64,000 nucleotides of DNA from Delftia tsuruhatensis (GCF_903815225.1 NZ_LR813084.1:1840501-1904500), one strand, 5' to 3'; positions 34,775-44,338 are shown, numbered from the stretch's first letter. Numbers and translations: made by a program. The notes: generated by a model not told the origin, from the letters alone.

Positions 34775-34811
34775 GGCGCCTGCCGAGTCCTCAGCACCGG
34801 CTGCCGCGCCG

Positions 34812-35321
34812 TCAGTAGCTGCCCATGTAGTCGCGCTTGCCCACTTCCACGCCGTTGTGGCGCAGGATGGCATAGGCGGTGGTGACGTGGAAGAAGAACT
34901 GCGGCAGGCCGTAGTGCAGCAGGTAGGCGCTGGCCGACAGCTTCTTTTCCTTGGGCGTGCCGGGACGCAGCACGATCTCGCGGCCATCGGCTTGGTCGAA
35001 GTGTTCGGGCGCGAACGAGCCCACATGGTCCAGCGCCTTGGCGATCAGCGCCTGCAGGTCGGCAAAGCTGGTCTGCGTGTCGGGCCACGAAGGCACCTCG
35101 GCGCCGGCCAGGCGCGAGGCGATGCCCTTGGCGAAGTCCGCAGCAATCTGCACCTGGCGCACCAGCGGGAACATGTCGGGGAACAGGCGGGCCTGTAGCA
35201 GGGCATCGGGATCGATGTTCTTGTGCGTGGCGTGTTCCTCGGCCTTCTTCAGCACATCGGACAGGGCGCGCAGCATCTGCTGCAGGACGGGGATGGAGGC
35301 GGTGTACAGGGGGCTGGTCAT
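34812..35321 (-). CDS. DUF1993 family protein
   Basis: A 169-residue helical protein starting MTSPLYTASIPVLQQMLRALSDVLKKAEEHA, with LFPDMFPLVRQVQIAADFAKG and a C-terminal HYGLPQFFFHVTTAYAILRHNGVEVGKRDYMG. This is the DUF1993 pattern, related to DinB-like four-helix proteins. The conserved His residues could bind metal. The function is unknown. It is a single-gene unit between the MFS gene (convergent) and the HAD gene (divergent). Confidence 0.88.
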   Translation of the reverse strand: MTSPLYTASIPVLQQMLRALSDVLKKAEEHATHKNIDPDALLQARLFPDMFPLVRQVQIAADFAKGIASRLAGAEVPSWPDTQTSFADLQALIAKALDHVGSFAPEHFDQADGREIVLRPGTPKEKKLSASAYLLHYGLPQFFFHVTTAYAILRHNGVEVGKRDYMGSY

Positions 35322-35428
35322 TGCGGGCTCGCTAAGGATTGTGAAGGGCTGGCAATCGCATGCATCTGCATCCATCGCCAGCCGGCACAGGCTAACAGCA
35401 ACTGCTTTCACTTGCCGCCTGCGCTAGC

Positions 35429-36133
35429 ATGCGCGCCATGCAAATCCCTGAAGCCGCTCCCTCGTTCGCAGGCCTTGGCCAGGCCGGATTCGGCGCCGCC
35501 ATCTTCGACATGGACGGCCTGCTCATAGACTCCGAGCCCTTCTGGAAGCGTGCCGAGCGCGAGTCCTTTGCCGAGGTCGGCATCGACATCACGGCCGAGA
35601 TGTCCCGCGTGACGGCGCCCATGACCACGGCGCAGGTTGCCGCGCACTGGTATGCCCACCGGCCCTGGCAGGGGCCCAGTCAGCGCGAGCTGGAGAGCCG
35701 CGTGGTCGCGCGCGTGGCGGCCCTGGTCAGCGCGCATGGGCAGGCCCTGCCCGGCGTGCGCGAAACACTGAGCGCCTGCCGCGCCCTGGGCTGGCGCGTG
35801 GCGCTGGCCTCGAACTCTCCTTTGTCTTTGTGCCACCACACCCTGGATGCGCTGGGCCTGCGGCCGGCGTTCGACGCCATCGTCTCGGCCGAGCAGGTGG
35901 TGCGCGGCAAGCCCGCGCCCGACATCTACCACTTCGCGGCGCAATGCCTGGGCGTGCCGGCCGGGCGCTGCCTGGTGTTCGAGGACTCCGTCTCGGGGAC
36001 ACATGCGGCGCGGCAGGCCGGCATGACCGTCATCGCCGTGCCGTCCGAGGACCAATGCTTCGACGGGGCGCAGCCTGCGCCGCACTGGGTGGTGCCCACG
36101 CTGTTGGCGCTGCATGGGGCAACGGGCCGGTAA
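35429..36133 (+). CDS. HAD-superfamily phosphatase (hexitol/2-deoxyglucose-6-phosphatase type)
   Basis: A 234-residue Mg-dependent phosphatase of the beta-phosphoglucomutase-like subgroup. Motif I is IFDMDGLLIDSEP (D27, D29), motif II ALASNS, motif III RGKPAPDIY and motif IV VFEDSVSG. The sequence resembles HxpB/YniC, which dephosphorylates hexitol and deoxy-sugar phosphates; the exact substrate is uncertain. An alternative ATG is at 35438. It is divergent from the DUF1993 gene. Confidence 0.88.
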   Translation: MRAMQIPEAAPSFAGLGQAGFGAAIFDMDGLLIDSEPFWKRAERESFAEVGIDITAEMSRVTAPMTTAQVAAHWYAHRPWQGPSQRELESRVVARVAALVSAHGQALPGVRETLSACRALGWRVALASNSPLSLCHHTLDALGLRPAFDAIVSAEQVVRGKPAPDIYHFAAQCLGVPAGRCLVFEDSVSGTHAARQAGMTVIAVPSEDQCFDGAQPAPHWVVPTLLALHGATGR

Positions 36134-36183
36134 GGCATCCGCAGCACTCGCATCGCATGGCGCGTGCCGGCTGCAAAGGTGTT

Positions 36184-36202
36184 GATGAGAACCATTCTCA
36201 GT
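36184..36202. promoter_or_regulatory. Fur box upstream of the ECF sigma factor gene
   Basis: GATGAGAACCATTCTCAGT contains the inverted repeat TGAGAA-N3-TTCTCA, close to the Fur consensus of beta- and gammaproteobacteria. It lies about 95 bases before the sigma factor start. It predicts repression of the sigma/FecR/receptor cassette when iron is plentiful. Confidence 0.8.
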
Positions 36203-36295
36203 ACAATCGCCGCCCGTGCCGTCCTTCTTCGTCCTGTCCGTTTCCCATGCTGGCCTGCCTGCCCGCATCCAGACCGCCGTGCCGGGAGGCTGCCC

Positions 36296-36916
36296 GTGAG
36301 CGTGCGCGTGCCTGGCGCGGACGATGATGCCGCTCCCTCGCTGCTGGCCCGCGTGTATGAGCGCTGGCACCAGCCTCTGCGCCGCCTGCTGGGCCGGCAG
36401 ATGCGCAACCGCGAGGATGCGGAGGATGCGGTGCAAGAGGTCTTCGTGCGCTATGCAGCCTCGGGCAAGGCCCTGCCGCCCGAGGAGCAGGAGCCCTATC
36501 TGCGCGTGATCGCCCGCCATGTATCGCACGATGCCTGGCGCCGTTCGGCGGGCGTGCCGGGGCGCGAATCGGTCTCGCTGGATGAACACATGGAACTGGC
36601 GCAGCAACTGCCGGCCGGCGAAGGTTCGGACCCCGTGCAGGCCGCGCACCACCGCGAGCGCCTGGGCCGGCTGGAGCAGGCCATGGCCGAGCTGCCCGAG
36701 CGCCGCCGCGAAGCCTTCGTGTTGCACAGCATCGACGGGCTCACGCAGACCGAGGTGGCGCAGCGCATGGGCATCTCGCGCCGCATGGTGCACAACCATG
36801 TGACGCTGGCCATGGCCTATTGCGAGCTGCGCGTGCAGTATGGCAGCGCCGAAGACATGCGCCTGATGCAGGGCCTGCTGGCGCAGGCCGCGACGGACGG
36901 GGAGGGCCGGGAATGA
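36296..36916 (+). CDS. ECF RNA polymerase sigma factor, FecI-like
   Basis: A 206-residue sigma-70 family ECF factor for iron-uptake genes. Region 2 reads VYERWHQPLRRLLGRQMRNREDAEDAVQEVFVRYA; region 4 reads LPERRREAFVLHSIDGLTQTEVAQRMGISRRMVHNHVTLAM. The GTG at 36296 is chosen because GGGAGG lies 7-12 bases upstream; longer readings add unconvincing residues and overlap the Fur box. The stop overlaps the fecR start as ATGA. Sigma, FecR and a TonB receptor with an STN domain form a complete cell-surface signalling set. Confidence 0.92.
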   Translation: MSVRVPGADDDAAPSLLARVYERWHQPLRRLLGRQMRNREDAEDAVQEVFVRYAASGKALPPEEQEPYLRVIARHVSHDAWRRSAGVPGRESVSLDEHMELAQQLPAGEGSDPVQAAHHRERLGRLEQAMAELPERRREAFVLHSIDGLTQTEVAQRMGISRRMVHNHVTLAMAYCELRVQYGSAEDMRLMQGLLAQAATDGEGRE

Positions 36917-37947
36917 CGCTGACCCCGCAACGCTTGCAATTGCATGCCCGCGCCGCCGACTTCTTCGCCCGCCGCCGCGAAGCCGACTGGACCGGTGCCG
37001 ACGAGCGCGAACTTGATGCCTGGCTGGCCGCCGACCCGCAGCACCGCAGCATCTTCCAGAGCCTGGGGCGCACGGTGCTGGACCTGCAGCAGCTGCGCCG
37101 CCCGCCACTGGCCAGCGATGCGCCTGCGACGCGGCCAGCCAGGGCCGACGGCCCGCGTGCGCAGCCGCAAGGCTCCACCCAGGCGCCGCCACGCCAGCGT
37201 ACCCGCCACGGCTGGGCGCCTGCCTTGCTGTCGGCGGCCCTGGCCATGCCGCTGGCCGTGGGCGGGGGCTGGTATGCCTGGGACAACCACGCAAGCCATG
37301 TGGTCGAGATGGCCACCGGCCCCGGCGAGGTGCGCGAGGCCGAACTGCCCGATGGCACGCGGGTCACGCTGAATTTTTCCTCCAGGCTGCAGGTGCGTTA
37401 CTACCCGCGCCGCCGCGAAACGGTGCTGGACCAGGGCGAGGCCTTCTTCCAGGTCGCGGCCGACCGGTCACGGCCCTTCACCGTGGACAGCGGCGCCAGC
37501 CAGGTCCGCGTGGTGGGCACGGCCTTCAATGTGCGCGCCGGGCCGCCAGCGCTGGTGGTCAAGGTGCTGGAGGGCAAGGTGGAGCTGCGCCCCGATCGCC
37601 ATTCGCCGGACGACCGGCGCCTGCTGCTGGGCGCGGGCGCAGGCATGTCCGTCGATGCCCGTGACGGCACACGGCAGCCGCTGACCGCGGGCGCGGACAC
37701 CGTGGGTGACTGGCGCAGCGGCCAGCTGGTGTTCCAGCAGGCACCGCTGACCCAGGTGGCAGCCGATCTGGCCCGCTACCTGGGCCAGCCCGTGCGCGTG
37801 GACGGCGATGCGGGGCTGGCCGCGCTGTCCGTGTCCGGTGTGGCGCTGACCGGCAAGCCCGAGGTGTTTCTGCGCTCGCTGCCCCATTTGTTGCCGGTGC
37901 GGGTGCAGGGCGATGCGCAAGGCGGCTGGCGGATCTCGGCGCACTGA
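36913..37947 (+). CDS. FecR-family anti-sigma/sensor protein
   Basis: A 344-residue inner-membrane regulator. The cytosolic N-terminal DUF4880-type part (HARAADFFARRREADWTGADERELDAWLAADPQHR) is followed by one membrane segment (about 98-117, WAPALLSAALAMPLAVGGGWYAW) and a periplasmic FecR domain (GPGEVREAELPDGTRVTLN, GEAFFQVAADRSRPF, VVGTAFNVRAG). It receives the signal from the STN domain of the downstream receptor and controls the upstream sigma factor, with which it is translationally coupled. Confidence 0.93.
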   Translation: MTLTPQRLQLHARAADFFARRREADWTGADERELDAWLAADPQHRSIFQSLGRTVLDLQQLRRPPLASDAPATRPARADGPRAQPQGSTQAPPRQRTRHGWAPALLSAALAMPLAVGGGWYAWDNHASHVVEMATGPGEVREAELPDGTRVTLNFSSRLQVRYYPRRRETVLDQGEAFFQVAADRSRPFTVDSGASQVRVVGTAFNVRAGPPALVVKVLEGKVELRPDRHSPDDRRLLLGAGAGMSVDARDGTRQPLTAGADTVGDWRSGQLVFQQAPLTQVAADLARYLGQPVRVDGDAGLAALSVSGVALTGKPEVFLRSLPHLLPVRVQGDAQGGWRISAH

Positions 37948-38214
37948 GTGCTTTCCCTTCTTTTGTAAAAAAATGTAAATAACCCGTTTTCCTGGTCTCG
38001 CCACATTCCCACTTTGGCGCGAAGGCGGGTTTTACCTTCATGGAGGGCGGGATTTCTCGCCTCCATGGTTGCCAGCCAGGCCGCTGCCCAGTGCACAGCT
38101 CAGCCAACAACCGCGACGGCCGCGCACGTGCGTGGCGGGTGGACGCTCAACTGCCTGCCACCCACCGCGCACACCGCGACAGCGGGCAATGGACACAGTG
38201 CAGCAGGAGCAGGG

Positions 38215-40824
38215 ATGCAAGCAGGAAAAGAACAGGGCAGCGCCACCATGGGCGCGGGCATTTGGGGAGGAGAGTTTCAGCACAGGGGCAGGCCATGGCG
38301 GCGGGCAAGGATGCCGTCGCTGGTAACCGCCGCCCTGGTTGCGCTGGCGCAGCCTGCGGTGCAGGCGCAGCAGCCATCGTCCGTGCAGGCGGGCCAGGCA
38401 GGGGAGCTGGCCTTCAGCATCGCGCCCCAGCCACTGGCCGGCGCGCTGCGCCAGTTCACGCAGCAGGCCCAGCACCAGGTGCTGTTCGATCCGCAGATCG
38501 TTGCAGGCCGCACTTCGCCGGCCTTGCAGGGCCGCTTCACGCCGCGCCAGGCGCTGGACCGGCTGCTGGCCGGCACGGGCGTGACCGTGATCGATGCCGT
38601 ACCGGGCGCCTACACGCTGAAGGCACCGGCCAGGGAGCCGTCGCCGGCAGCCGATGCTGCGCTGGGCACGGTGCTGGTCACGGCCCAGGCACACGCTGGC
38701 GATACCACGGAGGGTTCGGGCTCCTATGCGGCCTCGCGCGTGTCGCTGGGCAAGGGGCAGAGCGTGCGAGAGACGCCGCAGTCCATCTCCGTGGTCACGC
38801 GCCAGCGCATCGAGGACCAGGGCCTGGTCTCCGTGGGCGACGTGATGCAGCAGACCACGGGCGTGACGGTGGACTACGCGGGCTCGGGTGGCCTGGGCGG
38901 CACGGCCAACAGCTTTTACGCGCGGGGCTTCCAGATCAGCAATGTCCAGATCGACGGAGCGGCGGTGGATGCCTTCAGCCAGGGCACCTTCGACCCCAAC
39001 ATGGCCATGTACGACAGCGTGCAGGTGATCCGCGGCGCGGACGGCCTGTACAGCGGCAATGGCGAGCCCGGCGGCTCCATCAACCTGGTGAGAAAGCGCC
39101 CCACGGCACAGCCGCAGGTGCTGGCCTCGGCCTCGGTGGGCAGCTGGAACCAGCGCCGGGCCGAACTTGATGTGGCGGGTCCCCTGGCTGCCGATGGCCG
39201 GGTGCGCGGCCGCGCCGTGCTGGCGCACAGCGACCGCGAGTTCTTCTATGACTACGCCGATGCGCGCAACACCTTGCTCTACGGCATCGTGGAAGCCGAT
39301 CTCACGCCTGCGACCAAGCTGACCCTGGGCGGCAGCTACGACAAGTCGGCCAGCCTGCCATGGCGCAGCGGCCTGCCGCGCGCGGCCAATGGCGACGATC
39401 TGCACCTGCCGCGCAGCACGGCGCTGATGGCCGGATGGGGCCACTACGACAGAACCAACAAGGAACTGTTTGCGCAGCTGGAGCAACGGCTGCAAGGCGA
39501 CTGGCGCGTCCGAGCCCATGCCAACTACGTCAAGGTCGACAGCGACAGCCGTCTGGCGGACATGTCCGGGGCGGTGGACCCCTCGACTGGCCTGGGCGCG
39601 GCGCTCAGCGGGTTCTCCAACGATTTCTATTCCACCAAGAAGGCGCTGGATGCCAACGTCAGCGGAACGTTCTCCCTGCTGGGGCGCAGGCACCGGCTGC
39701 TTTTGGGCGCGGACTGGGTCAAGATCCGCGACACGCAGGACACCTTTCTCTCCGAGGTGGATACGCCGGCAGGGGGGATCAGTGTGTTCGGCTTCGACCC
39801 GGGCGCCATTCCCCTGCCCAGCTTCGTCTGGAAGACGCGCAGCTTCGCGGGCTATGGCGCCACGCAGAAAGGCCTGTACGGCCGGCTCAACCTGAGCCTG
39901 ACGGACCGCCTGACCGCCATCGTCGGCGCGCGCCGCGCCAGCTACGACACGCAGACGCCCTGGCTGCGTTTCGACCGGGCCGGCAATCTCACCAGCCGCA
40001 TCGTGTCATCCTATGGAGAGAGCGGCATCTTCACGCCCTACGGTGGCCTGGTCTACGACATCGACGACCGCTGGACTGCCTACGGCAGCGTCGCCGAGAT
40101 CCACAAGTCCCAGGCCAGCAAGCTGGGCGGGCCCTTGCCCGGCACGCCGCTGGACCCCATCAAGGGCCGCAATTTCGAACTGGGTGCCAAGGGCGAGTTC
40201 AACGAGGGCCGGCTGATGGCCTCCATGGCCCTGTACCGCATAGAGCGCAATGGCGAGGCCGTGGCCGATCCCTCCTACCCCAACACCGACATCGGCGACG
40301 CGGGCCTGAACTGCTGCTCGCTGAGCAAGGGCAAGGTGGTCAGCCAGGGCGTGGAAGGCGAGATCTCGGGCGAGCTGGCGCGCGGCTGGCAGCTCTTTGC
40401 CGGCTACACCTTCAACCGCAACCACAACAAGACGCCGGGCATCGAAGGCATCTACCACTCCGTCACGCCCAAGCATCTGTTCAAGCTGTGGAGCACCTAC
40501 CGCCTGCCCGGCGAGCTGTCGCAATGGACGATTGGCGGTGGCGCCAATATCCAGAGCGCGCATTTCGTGAGCGGTTCGGCCAATGCCTTCAATCCTGACA
40601 CGGGCAAGTTCGATGGCGCGGCCGTGCCCTTCAAGTTCAGCCAGGGCGGCTATGCCGTGTGGAATGCCAGCGTGCAGTACCGCATCAACCGCAACTGGCA
40701 GGCCGTGCTCAACCTGAACAACCTGTTCGACAAGGTCTACTACCGCACGGTGGGCACCAGCGGCGGCAACAACTGGTATGGCGAGCCACGCAATGTGATG
40801 CTGACGCTGCGCGGAACGTTCTGA
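38215..40824 (+). CDS. TonB-dependent siderophore receptor with STN signalling domain
   Basis: An outer-membrane ferric-siderophore receptor of about 869 residues. Order: signal region (VTAALVALAQPAVQAQQ), STN domain (AFSIAPQPLAGALRQFTQQAQHQVLFD...VTVIDAVPGAYTLK), plug (RETPQSISVVTRQRIEDQG...YARGFQISNVQIDG...GADGLYSGNGEPGG), and a beta-barrel ending NVMLTLRGTF with the terminal Phe typical of barrels. The start at 38215 is supported by AGGAG 6 bases upstream, but the N-terminus before the signal is long and Arg-rich, so an internal ATG (38248 or 38311) is possible. The siderophore cannot be read from sequence. Confidence 0.92.
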   Translation: MQAGKEQGSATMGAGIWGGEFQHRGRPWRRARMPSLVTAALVALAQPAVQAQQPSSVQAGQAGELAFSIAPQPLAGALRQFTQQAQHQVLFDPQIVAGRTSPALQGRFTPRQALDRLLAGTGVTVIDAVPGAYTLKAPAREPSPAADAALGTVLVTAQAHAGDTTEGSGSYAASRVSLGKGQSVRETPQSISVVTRQRIEDQGLVSVGDVMQQTTGVTVDYAGSGGLGGTANSFYARGFQISNVQIDGAAVDAFSQGTFDPNMAMYDSVQVIRGADGLYSGNGEPGGSINLVRKRPTAQPQVLASASVGSWNQRRAELDVAGPLAADGRVRGRAVLAHSDREFFYDYADARNTLLYGIVEADLTPATKLTLGGSYDKSASLPWRSGLPRAANGDDLHLPRSTALMAGWGHYDRTNKELFAQLEQRLQGDWRVRAHANYVKVDSDSRLADMSGAVDPSTGLGAALSGFSNDFYSTKKALDANVSGTFSLLGRRHRLLLGADWVKIRDTQDTFLSEVDTPAGGISVFGFDPGAIPLPSFVWKTRSFAGYGATQKGLYGRLNLSLTDRLTAIVGARRASYDTQTPWLRFDRAGNLTSRIVSSYGESGIFTPYGGLVYDIDDRWTAYGSVAEIHKSQASKLGGPLPGTPLDPIKGRNFELGAKGEFNEGRLMASMALYRIERNGEAVADPSYPNTDIGDAGLNCCSLSKGKVVSQGVEGEISGELARGWQLFAGYTFNRNHNKTPGIEGIYHSVTPKHLFKLWSTYRLPGELSQWTIGGGANIQSAHFVSGSANAFNPDTGKFDGAAVPFKFSQGGYAVWNASVQYRINRNWQAVLNLNNLFDKVYYRTVGTSGGNNWYGEPRNVMLTLRGTF

Positions 40825-40829
40825 GGCAC

Positions 40830-40876
40830 CCCTTGAGGGGCTGCGCCGCTTCCCCTTCTATTCGGAGGGGGAAGCA
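40830..40876. repeat. GC-rich intergenic hairpin repeat (Comamonadaceae type)
   Basis: CCCCTTGAGGGG followed by CTGCGCCGCTTCCCC and then GGAGGGGGAAG can fold into two hairpins. From memory, similar sequences recur between genes in Comamonas, Delftia and Acidovorax. Here it sits exactly at the junction between the complete receptor gene and the stump of a second one. Confidence 0.4.
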
Positions 40877-40882
40877 CACCAT

Positions 40883-41005
40883 CTGAGCGTGGCGCCCAAC
40901 GCCAGCGACCTGCTGGACAAGTGCTGCTACGTGCCTTCGTACAACACGCTGTCGGGCAACAACTACCACGGCGCACCGCGCTCGCTGCTGCTGACGCTGC
41001 GCTAA
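40883..41005 (+). pseudogene. 3' remnant of a second TonB-dependent receptor
   Basis: The frame reads LSVAPNASDLLDKCCYVPSYNTLSG, then NNYHGAPRSLLLTLR and TAA. This mirrors the end of the intact receptor just upstream (NLNNLFDKVYYRT...NNWYGEPRNVMLTLRGTF), so it is the last 40 codons of a related receptor. It lacks a start and its terminal Phe, and the Cys-Cys pair is unusual. It is probably what is left of a lost tandem receptor gene. Confidence 0.75.
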
Positions 41006-41026
41006 GCGCCGCGTACCTGGCGCGTG

Positions 41027-42109
41027 TCATGCGGCAGCGGCCGCCGCAACGCCGAACTCCTCGCTGTGCGCCTGGGCACCGTCGTCGAACACCAGGCGGC
41101 GCTCAGGCCAGCGCATGGCGGCAAGCTTGAAACGCTGCTGCGGGTCCTCGCCCGCCAGGCGGGCGTTCCAGCGGCCGCCGACCGAGTAGTCCACGCAAAA
41201 CACATTGCCGCGTCGGCCGTGCCAGGACAGTGCCCCCGTCTGGCCGAAGAGGTTCTCGGCCTGGGCGCCGTGGAATGACGGGCCGCCGCGATTCAGTCGC
41301 CGCCAGTAGTGGCCCACGACCACGGCCTGGGCATCCTCATATTCATTCCACCAGGCCACGCGCTCGACGAAGCGCCACTTGCCGCCCGCATAGAAGGGGT
41401 TGCGGCATTCGCGCTCCACGCCCGAGGTCAGCACCTTGAGCGGGTTGACCATGGCCTTGGCCAGTTCGCTCTCGCTGTGCGCAGGCAGGAAGGGTGGCAG
41501 CCAGTTGCGGTCCTCGAGGTCGTGGGGCCACTGGCGCCGCTCGGCACGCATGCGTTCGGCCACCTTGCTGACCTGGGCCTGCTGGGCCGCGACGGATTCG
41601 TAGTGGTCGTAGGCACTGCGCGCACTGCCCAGGGGCAGCTCCCGGGCCATGGCGATCTGCCGAGGACGCCATGCCGCGTGGACGATGCGCAGGTCTTCGC
41701 GTTCCAGTGCGATGGGCAGGCGCCCCAGCAGGCCCAGGGTGGCGGGAATCTCCTTCACAGGCATGCGTGCGAAGGGCGCGTACTTGGGGGTGTCGGAGGC
41801 CACGCGGCTGTCGAAGAACCAGCCAGAGCCGTCCTTTGCATCCTCGCGCAGCAGGTTGATCTCGTGATTGCCCAGCACGGCCAGCGCCTGGCCCGAGGCC
41901 AGCATGGGCACGACGAGCGCCAGCACGCCGGGACTGTCGGGGCCACGATCGCAGAAGTCGCCCACGAAGACCAGGCGGCGGCCCTCGGGGTGGCGGCCCT
42001 GGGCGTCATATCCCAGATGCACCAGCAACTGTTCCAGCGCCGAGGATTCGCCATGGATGTCGCCGACGATGTCGAGCGGACCGGGGGGCAGGGGCTGGAC
42101 GAGGCTCAT
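41027..42109 (-). CDS. Calcineurin-like metallophosphoesterase
   Basis: A 360-residue protein phosphatase-like enzyme. All metallophosphatase motifs are present: VGDIHGE, VGDFCDRGPDSPG, LGNHEIN, a histidine in RIVHAAW and VGHYW. It resembles PrpA/PrpE-like bacterial PPP phosphatases with a long C-terminal extension. It ends in a run of Ala and has no signal peptide. The start at 42109 is chosen because DIVGDIHGE follows within 15 residues; 58 upstream residues are not protein-like. The substrate is unknown. Confidence 0.88.
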   Translation of the reverse strand: MSLVQPLPPGPLDIVGDIHGESSALEQLLVHLGYDAQGRHPEGRRLVFVGDFCDRGPDSPGVLALVVPMLASGQALAVLGNHEINLLREDAKDGSGWFFDSRVASDTPKYAPFARMPVKEIPATLGLLGRLPIALEREDLRIVHAAWRPRQIAMARELPLGSARSAYDHYESVAAQQAQVSKVAERMRAERRQWPHDLEDRNWLPPFLPAHSESELAKAMVNPLKVLTSGVERECRNPFYAGGKWRFVERVAWWNEYEDAQAVVVGHYWRRLNRGGPSFHGAQAENLFGQTGALSWHGRRGNVFCVDYSVGGRWNARLAGEDPQQRFKLAAMRWPERRLVFDDGAQAHSEEFGVAAAAAA

Positions 42110-42204
42110 GGCGGAAAGATGCAAAAGACGGCGCAGGCTTGGAAAACCGACATTATCTGCACAGACCCGTCGTGCCCGCCAGCCCCGTTTGCGACAGGAC
42201 TGTG

Positions 42205-42705
42205 TCAGCGCCGCTGCATGCGCACAAAGCTGTAGGGCAGGCCGTTGGCTGCCACATGGCGGCTGCGCGAGGCTTCCCGCCACTCGGGGCCCAGCGTGGG
42301 AGCGAAGGCGTCGCCTTCGTAGTCGCGTTCGATTTCAGTCACCTCGATGCTGTCGGCCAGCGGAAGGGCCTGGGCATAGACCTGGGCGCCGCCCATGACC
42401 CAGACGCTGTCGCCGGCCTGATGGCCCATCTCCAGCGCCTGCTCCAGGCTGGCGGCATGCAGCACGCCGGGGGCGGCGGGTTCGGGTGACCAGCCCGCCT
42501 GGCGTGTGACGACGATGTTGGTGCGTCCCGGCAGCGGCCGAAAGCGGGCCGGCAGCGAGTCCCAGGTCTTGCGGCCCATGACCACGGCCGAGCCCTGGGT
42601 CAGCTGCTTGAAATGGGCCAGGTCCTCGGGCAGGTGCCAGGGCATGGCGTTGTCCTTGCCGATGACGCCGTTGGCCGAGCGTGCGTAGATGAGATGGACG
42701 GTCAT
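42205..42705 (-). CDS. folA: Dihydrofolate reductase
   Basis: A 166-residue NADPH-dependent enzyme that regenerates tetrahydrofolate. The N-terminus MTVHLIYARSANGVIGKDNAMPWHLPEDLAHFK has the substrate-binding Trp-His-Leu and the acidic residue, followed by VVMGRKTWDSLP, PGRTNIVVTR and VMGGAQVYAQAL. It lies 16 bases after thyA on the same strand, so the two sequential folate-cycle enzymes are co-transcribed. Confidence 0.96.
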   Translation of the reverse strand: MTVHLIYARSANGVIGKDNAMPWHLPEDLAHFKQLTQGSAVVMGRKTWDSLPARFRPLPGRTNIVVTRQAGWSPEPAAPGVLHAASLEQALEMGHQAGDSVWVMGGAQVYAQALPLADSIEVTEIERDYEGDAFAPTLGPEWREASRSRHVAANGLPYSFVRMQRR

Positions 42706-42721
42706 GCGCGTGCCCCGGGAT

Positions 42722-43546
42722 TCAGACGGCCACGGGCGCCTTGATGGGCGCGTGGTGCTGGTAGCCCACGACCTCGAAGTCCTCGTAGGCGTAGTCGAAG
42801 ATCGATTCCGGCCGGCGCTTGATGTTCAGCGTCGGGTAGGCGAAAGGCTGGCGCGCCAGCTGGGTCTCGACCTGGGTGAAATGGTTGTTGTAGATGTGGC
42901 AGTCGCCGCCGGTCCAGATGAAGTCGCCCACCTGAAGGTCGCATTGCTGGGCCAGCATGTGGGTCAGCAGCGCATAGCTGGCGATGTTGAAGGGCACGCC
43001 CAGGAAGATGTCGGCGCTGCGCTGGTAGAGCTGGCAGCTGAGCTTGCCGTCGGCCACGTAGAACTGGAAGAAGGCGTGGCAGGGCATGAGGGCCATCTGC
43101 GACAGCTCGGCCACGTTCCAGGCGCTGACGATGATGCGTCGGCTGTCGGGATCGGTCTTGAGTTGCCTGACGACCTCGGCGATCTGGTCGATGTGGCCAC
43201 CGTCCGGCGTGGGCCAACTGCGCCACTGCACGCCGTAGACCGGGCCCAGGTCGCCGTCCTCGCGCGCCCATTCGTCCCAGATGGTGCAGCCGCGTTCCTG
43301 CAGCCAGCGCACATTGCTGTCGCCGCGCAGGAACCACAGCAGTTCCAGGATGATGGACTTGAGGTGGACCTTCTTGGTGGTCACCAGCGGAAAGCCCTCG
43401 GACAGGTCGAAGCGCATCTGGTGGCCGAACACGCTGCGCGTTCCCGTGCCGGTACGGTCGGTCTTGGACACGCCGTGCTCATGGACACGGCGCATGAAAT
43501 CTTCGTACTGGGAGCGGGCGGGGCGGGGCGCGGAAGTCATGTTCAT
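42722..43546 (-). CDS. thyA: Thymidylate synthase
   Basis: A 274-residue enzyme that makes dTMP from dUMP with methylene-tetrahydrofolate. Key text: [40 protein letters not shown], the catalytic cysteine C156 in [31 protein letters not shown] and GDCHIYNNH. The start is at 43546 (or 43540, two codons later). Its product dihydrofolate is the substrate of the next gene, folA. Confidence 0.97.
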   Translation of the reverse strand: MNMTSAPRPARSQYEDFMRRVHEHGVSKTDRTGTGTRSVFGHQMRFDLSEGFPLVTTKKVHLKSIILELLWFLRGDSNVRWLQERGCTIWDEWAREDGDLGPVYGVQWRSWPTPDGGHIDQIAEVVRQLKTDPDSRRIIVSAWNVAELSQMALMPCHAFFQFYVADGKLSCQLYQRSADIFLGVPFNIASYALLTHMLAQQCDLQVGDFIWTGGDCHIYNNHFTQVETQLARQPFAYPTLNIKRRPESIFDYAYEDFEVVGYQHHAPIKAPVAV

Positions 43547-43723
43547 GAGCCGGATTATCCCTGGATGAAGATGCGATCTTGTCCGACGGTTTCCATGCCC
43601 CTGGAAACATGTCGTTCCGCCACGGGTGAGACAATGCCCGCAGACAGGCGCCGGCGTTCTGCCAAGGCACTTGCCCCGGCGCCACGGATTTTTCTGCATC
43701 TGCTTTGACAAGGAGTCCTGCGC

Positions 43724-44338
43724 ATGTCCTCCATGCTCTCCCCCTGGCAGGCCGGTTTCGCGCTGGGTATCGCCATGCTGGCGCTGACGGCCTGCGATCC
43801 GCGCTCCCCTTCCGTTCCCACGCCCAAGGCCGAGGCGTCCGCGGCGCAGGACGCGGCGGCCGCCGCGGCGCCCGGCATGGCGCAGGCGGCGACGGTGGAG
43901 CCGCCTGCGCCCACCGCCGCCATGGCGCAGACACGCCTGCCCTCGACGGCCAAGGCGGGCGAGCCCGGCCTGGACAGCCTGGCCGAGTACATCGGCAAGT
44001 ATCCGTACGACGGCATCAACTATCTGGAGCAAAGCGTGCTCGCCGACCGGCTCAAGGCCTTGCTGGGCAGCCGCTACCCCACGCTGCTGAGCAATATGCG
44101 CACCGTGGGTCCGCTGACCAGGGAGGGCGACGTCTGGAGCATCGTCGGACTGCGTCCGCACCAGGGCGGGGAGGAGATGGGGGCCATCGTCATCGACCCC
44201 GCGCGCAATGCATTGCGCGTATGGCTCCTGACCGATGGCAAGCAGGATGATTTCTCCGACGTGAGCGGCGCCGACATTCCCTGGCCCGATCAGGTGAAGA
44301 AGACGCTGGCCAACATCGAGGCCAGGCCGGCCTCCTGA
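43724..44338 (+). CDS. Hypothetical lipoprotein
   Basis: A 204-residue protein with a type II signal ([12 protein letters not shown], lipobox LTAC, Cys24), then a disordered Ala/Pro-rich linker to about residue 75 and a compact C-terminal domain ([64 protein letters not shown]). No enzyme motif is visible. AAGGAG lies 9-14 bases before the ATG. The domain is found as conserved hypothetical protein in other proteobacteria; its function is unknown. Confidence 0.85.
   Translation: MSSMLSPWQAGFALGIAMLALTACDPRSPSVPTPKAEASAAQDAAAAAAPGMAQAATVEPPAPTAAMAQTRLPSTAKAGEPGLDSLAEYIGKYPYDGINYLEQSVLADRLKALLGSRYPTLLSNMRTVGPLTREGDVWSIVGLRPHQGGEEMGAIVIDPARNALRVWLLTDGKQDDFSDVSGADIPWPDQVKKTLANIEARPAS

Noticed and set aside
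37976-38000. PvdS-like promoter (TAAAT ... CG) before the TonB receptor
   Set aside because: TAAAT is present, but no CGT follows at 16-17 bases, so the match is too weak to report as a promoter.
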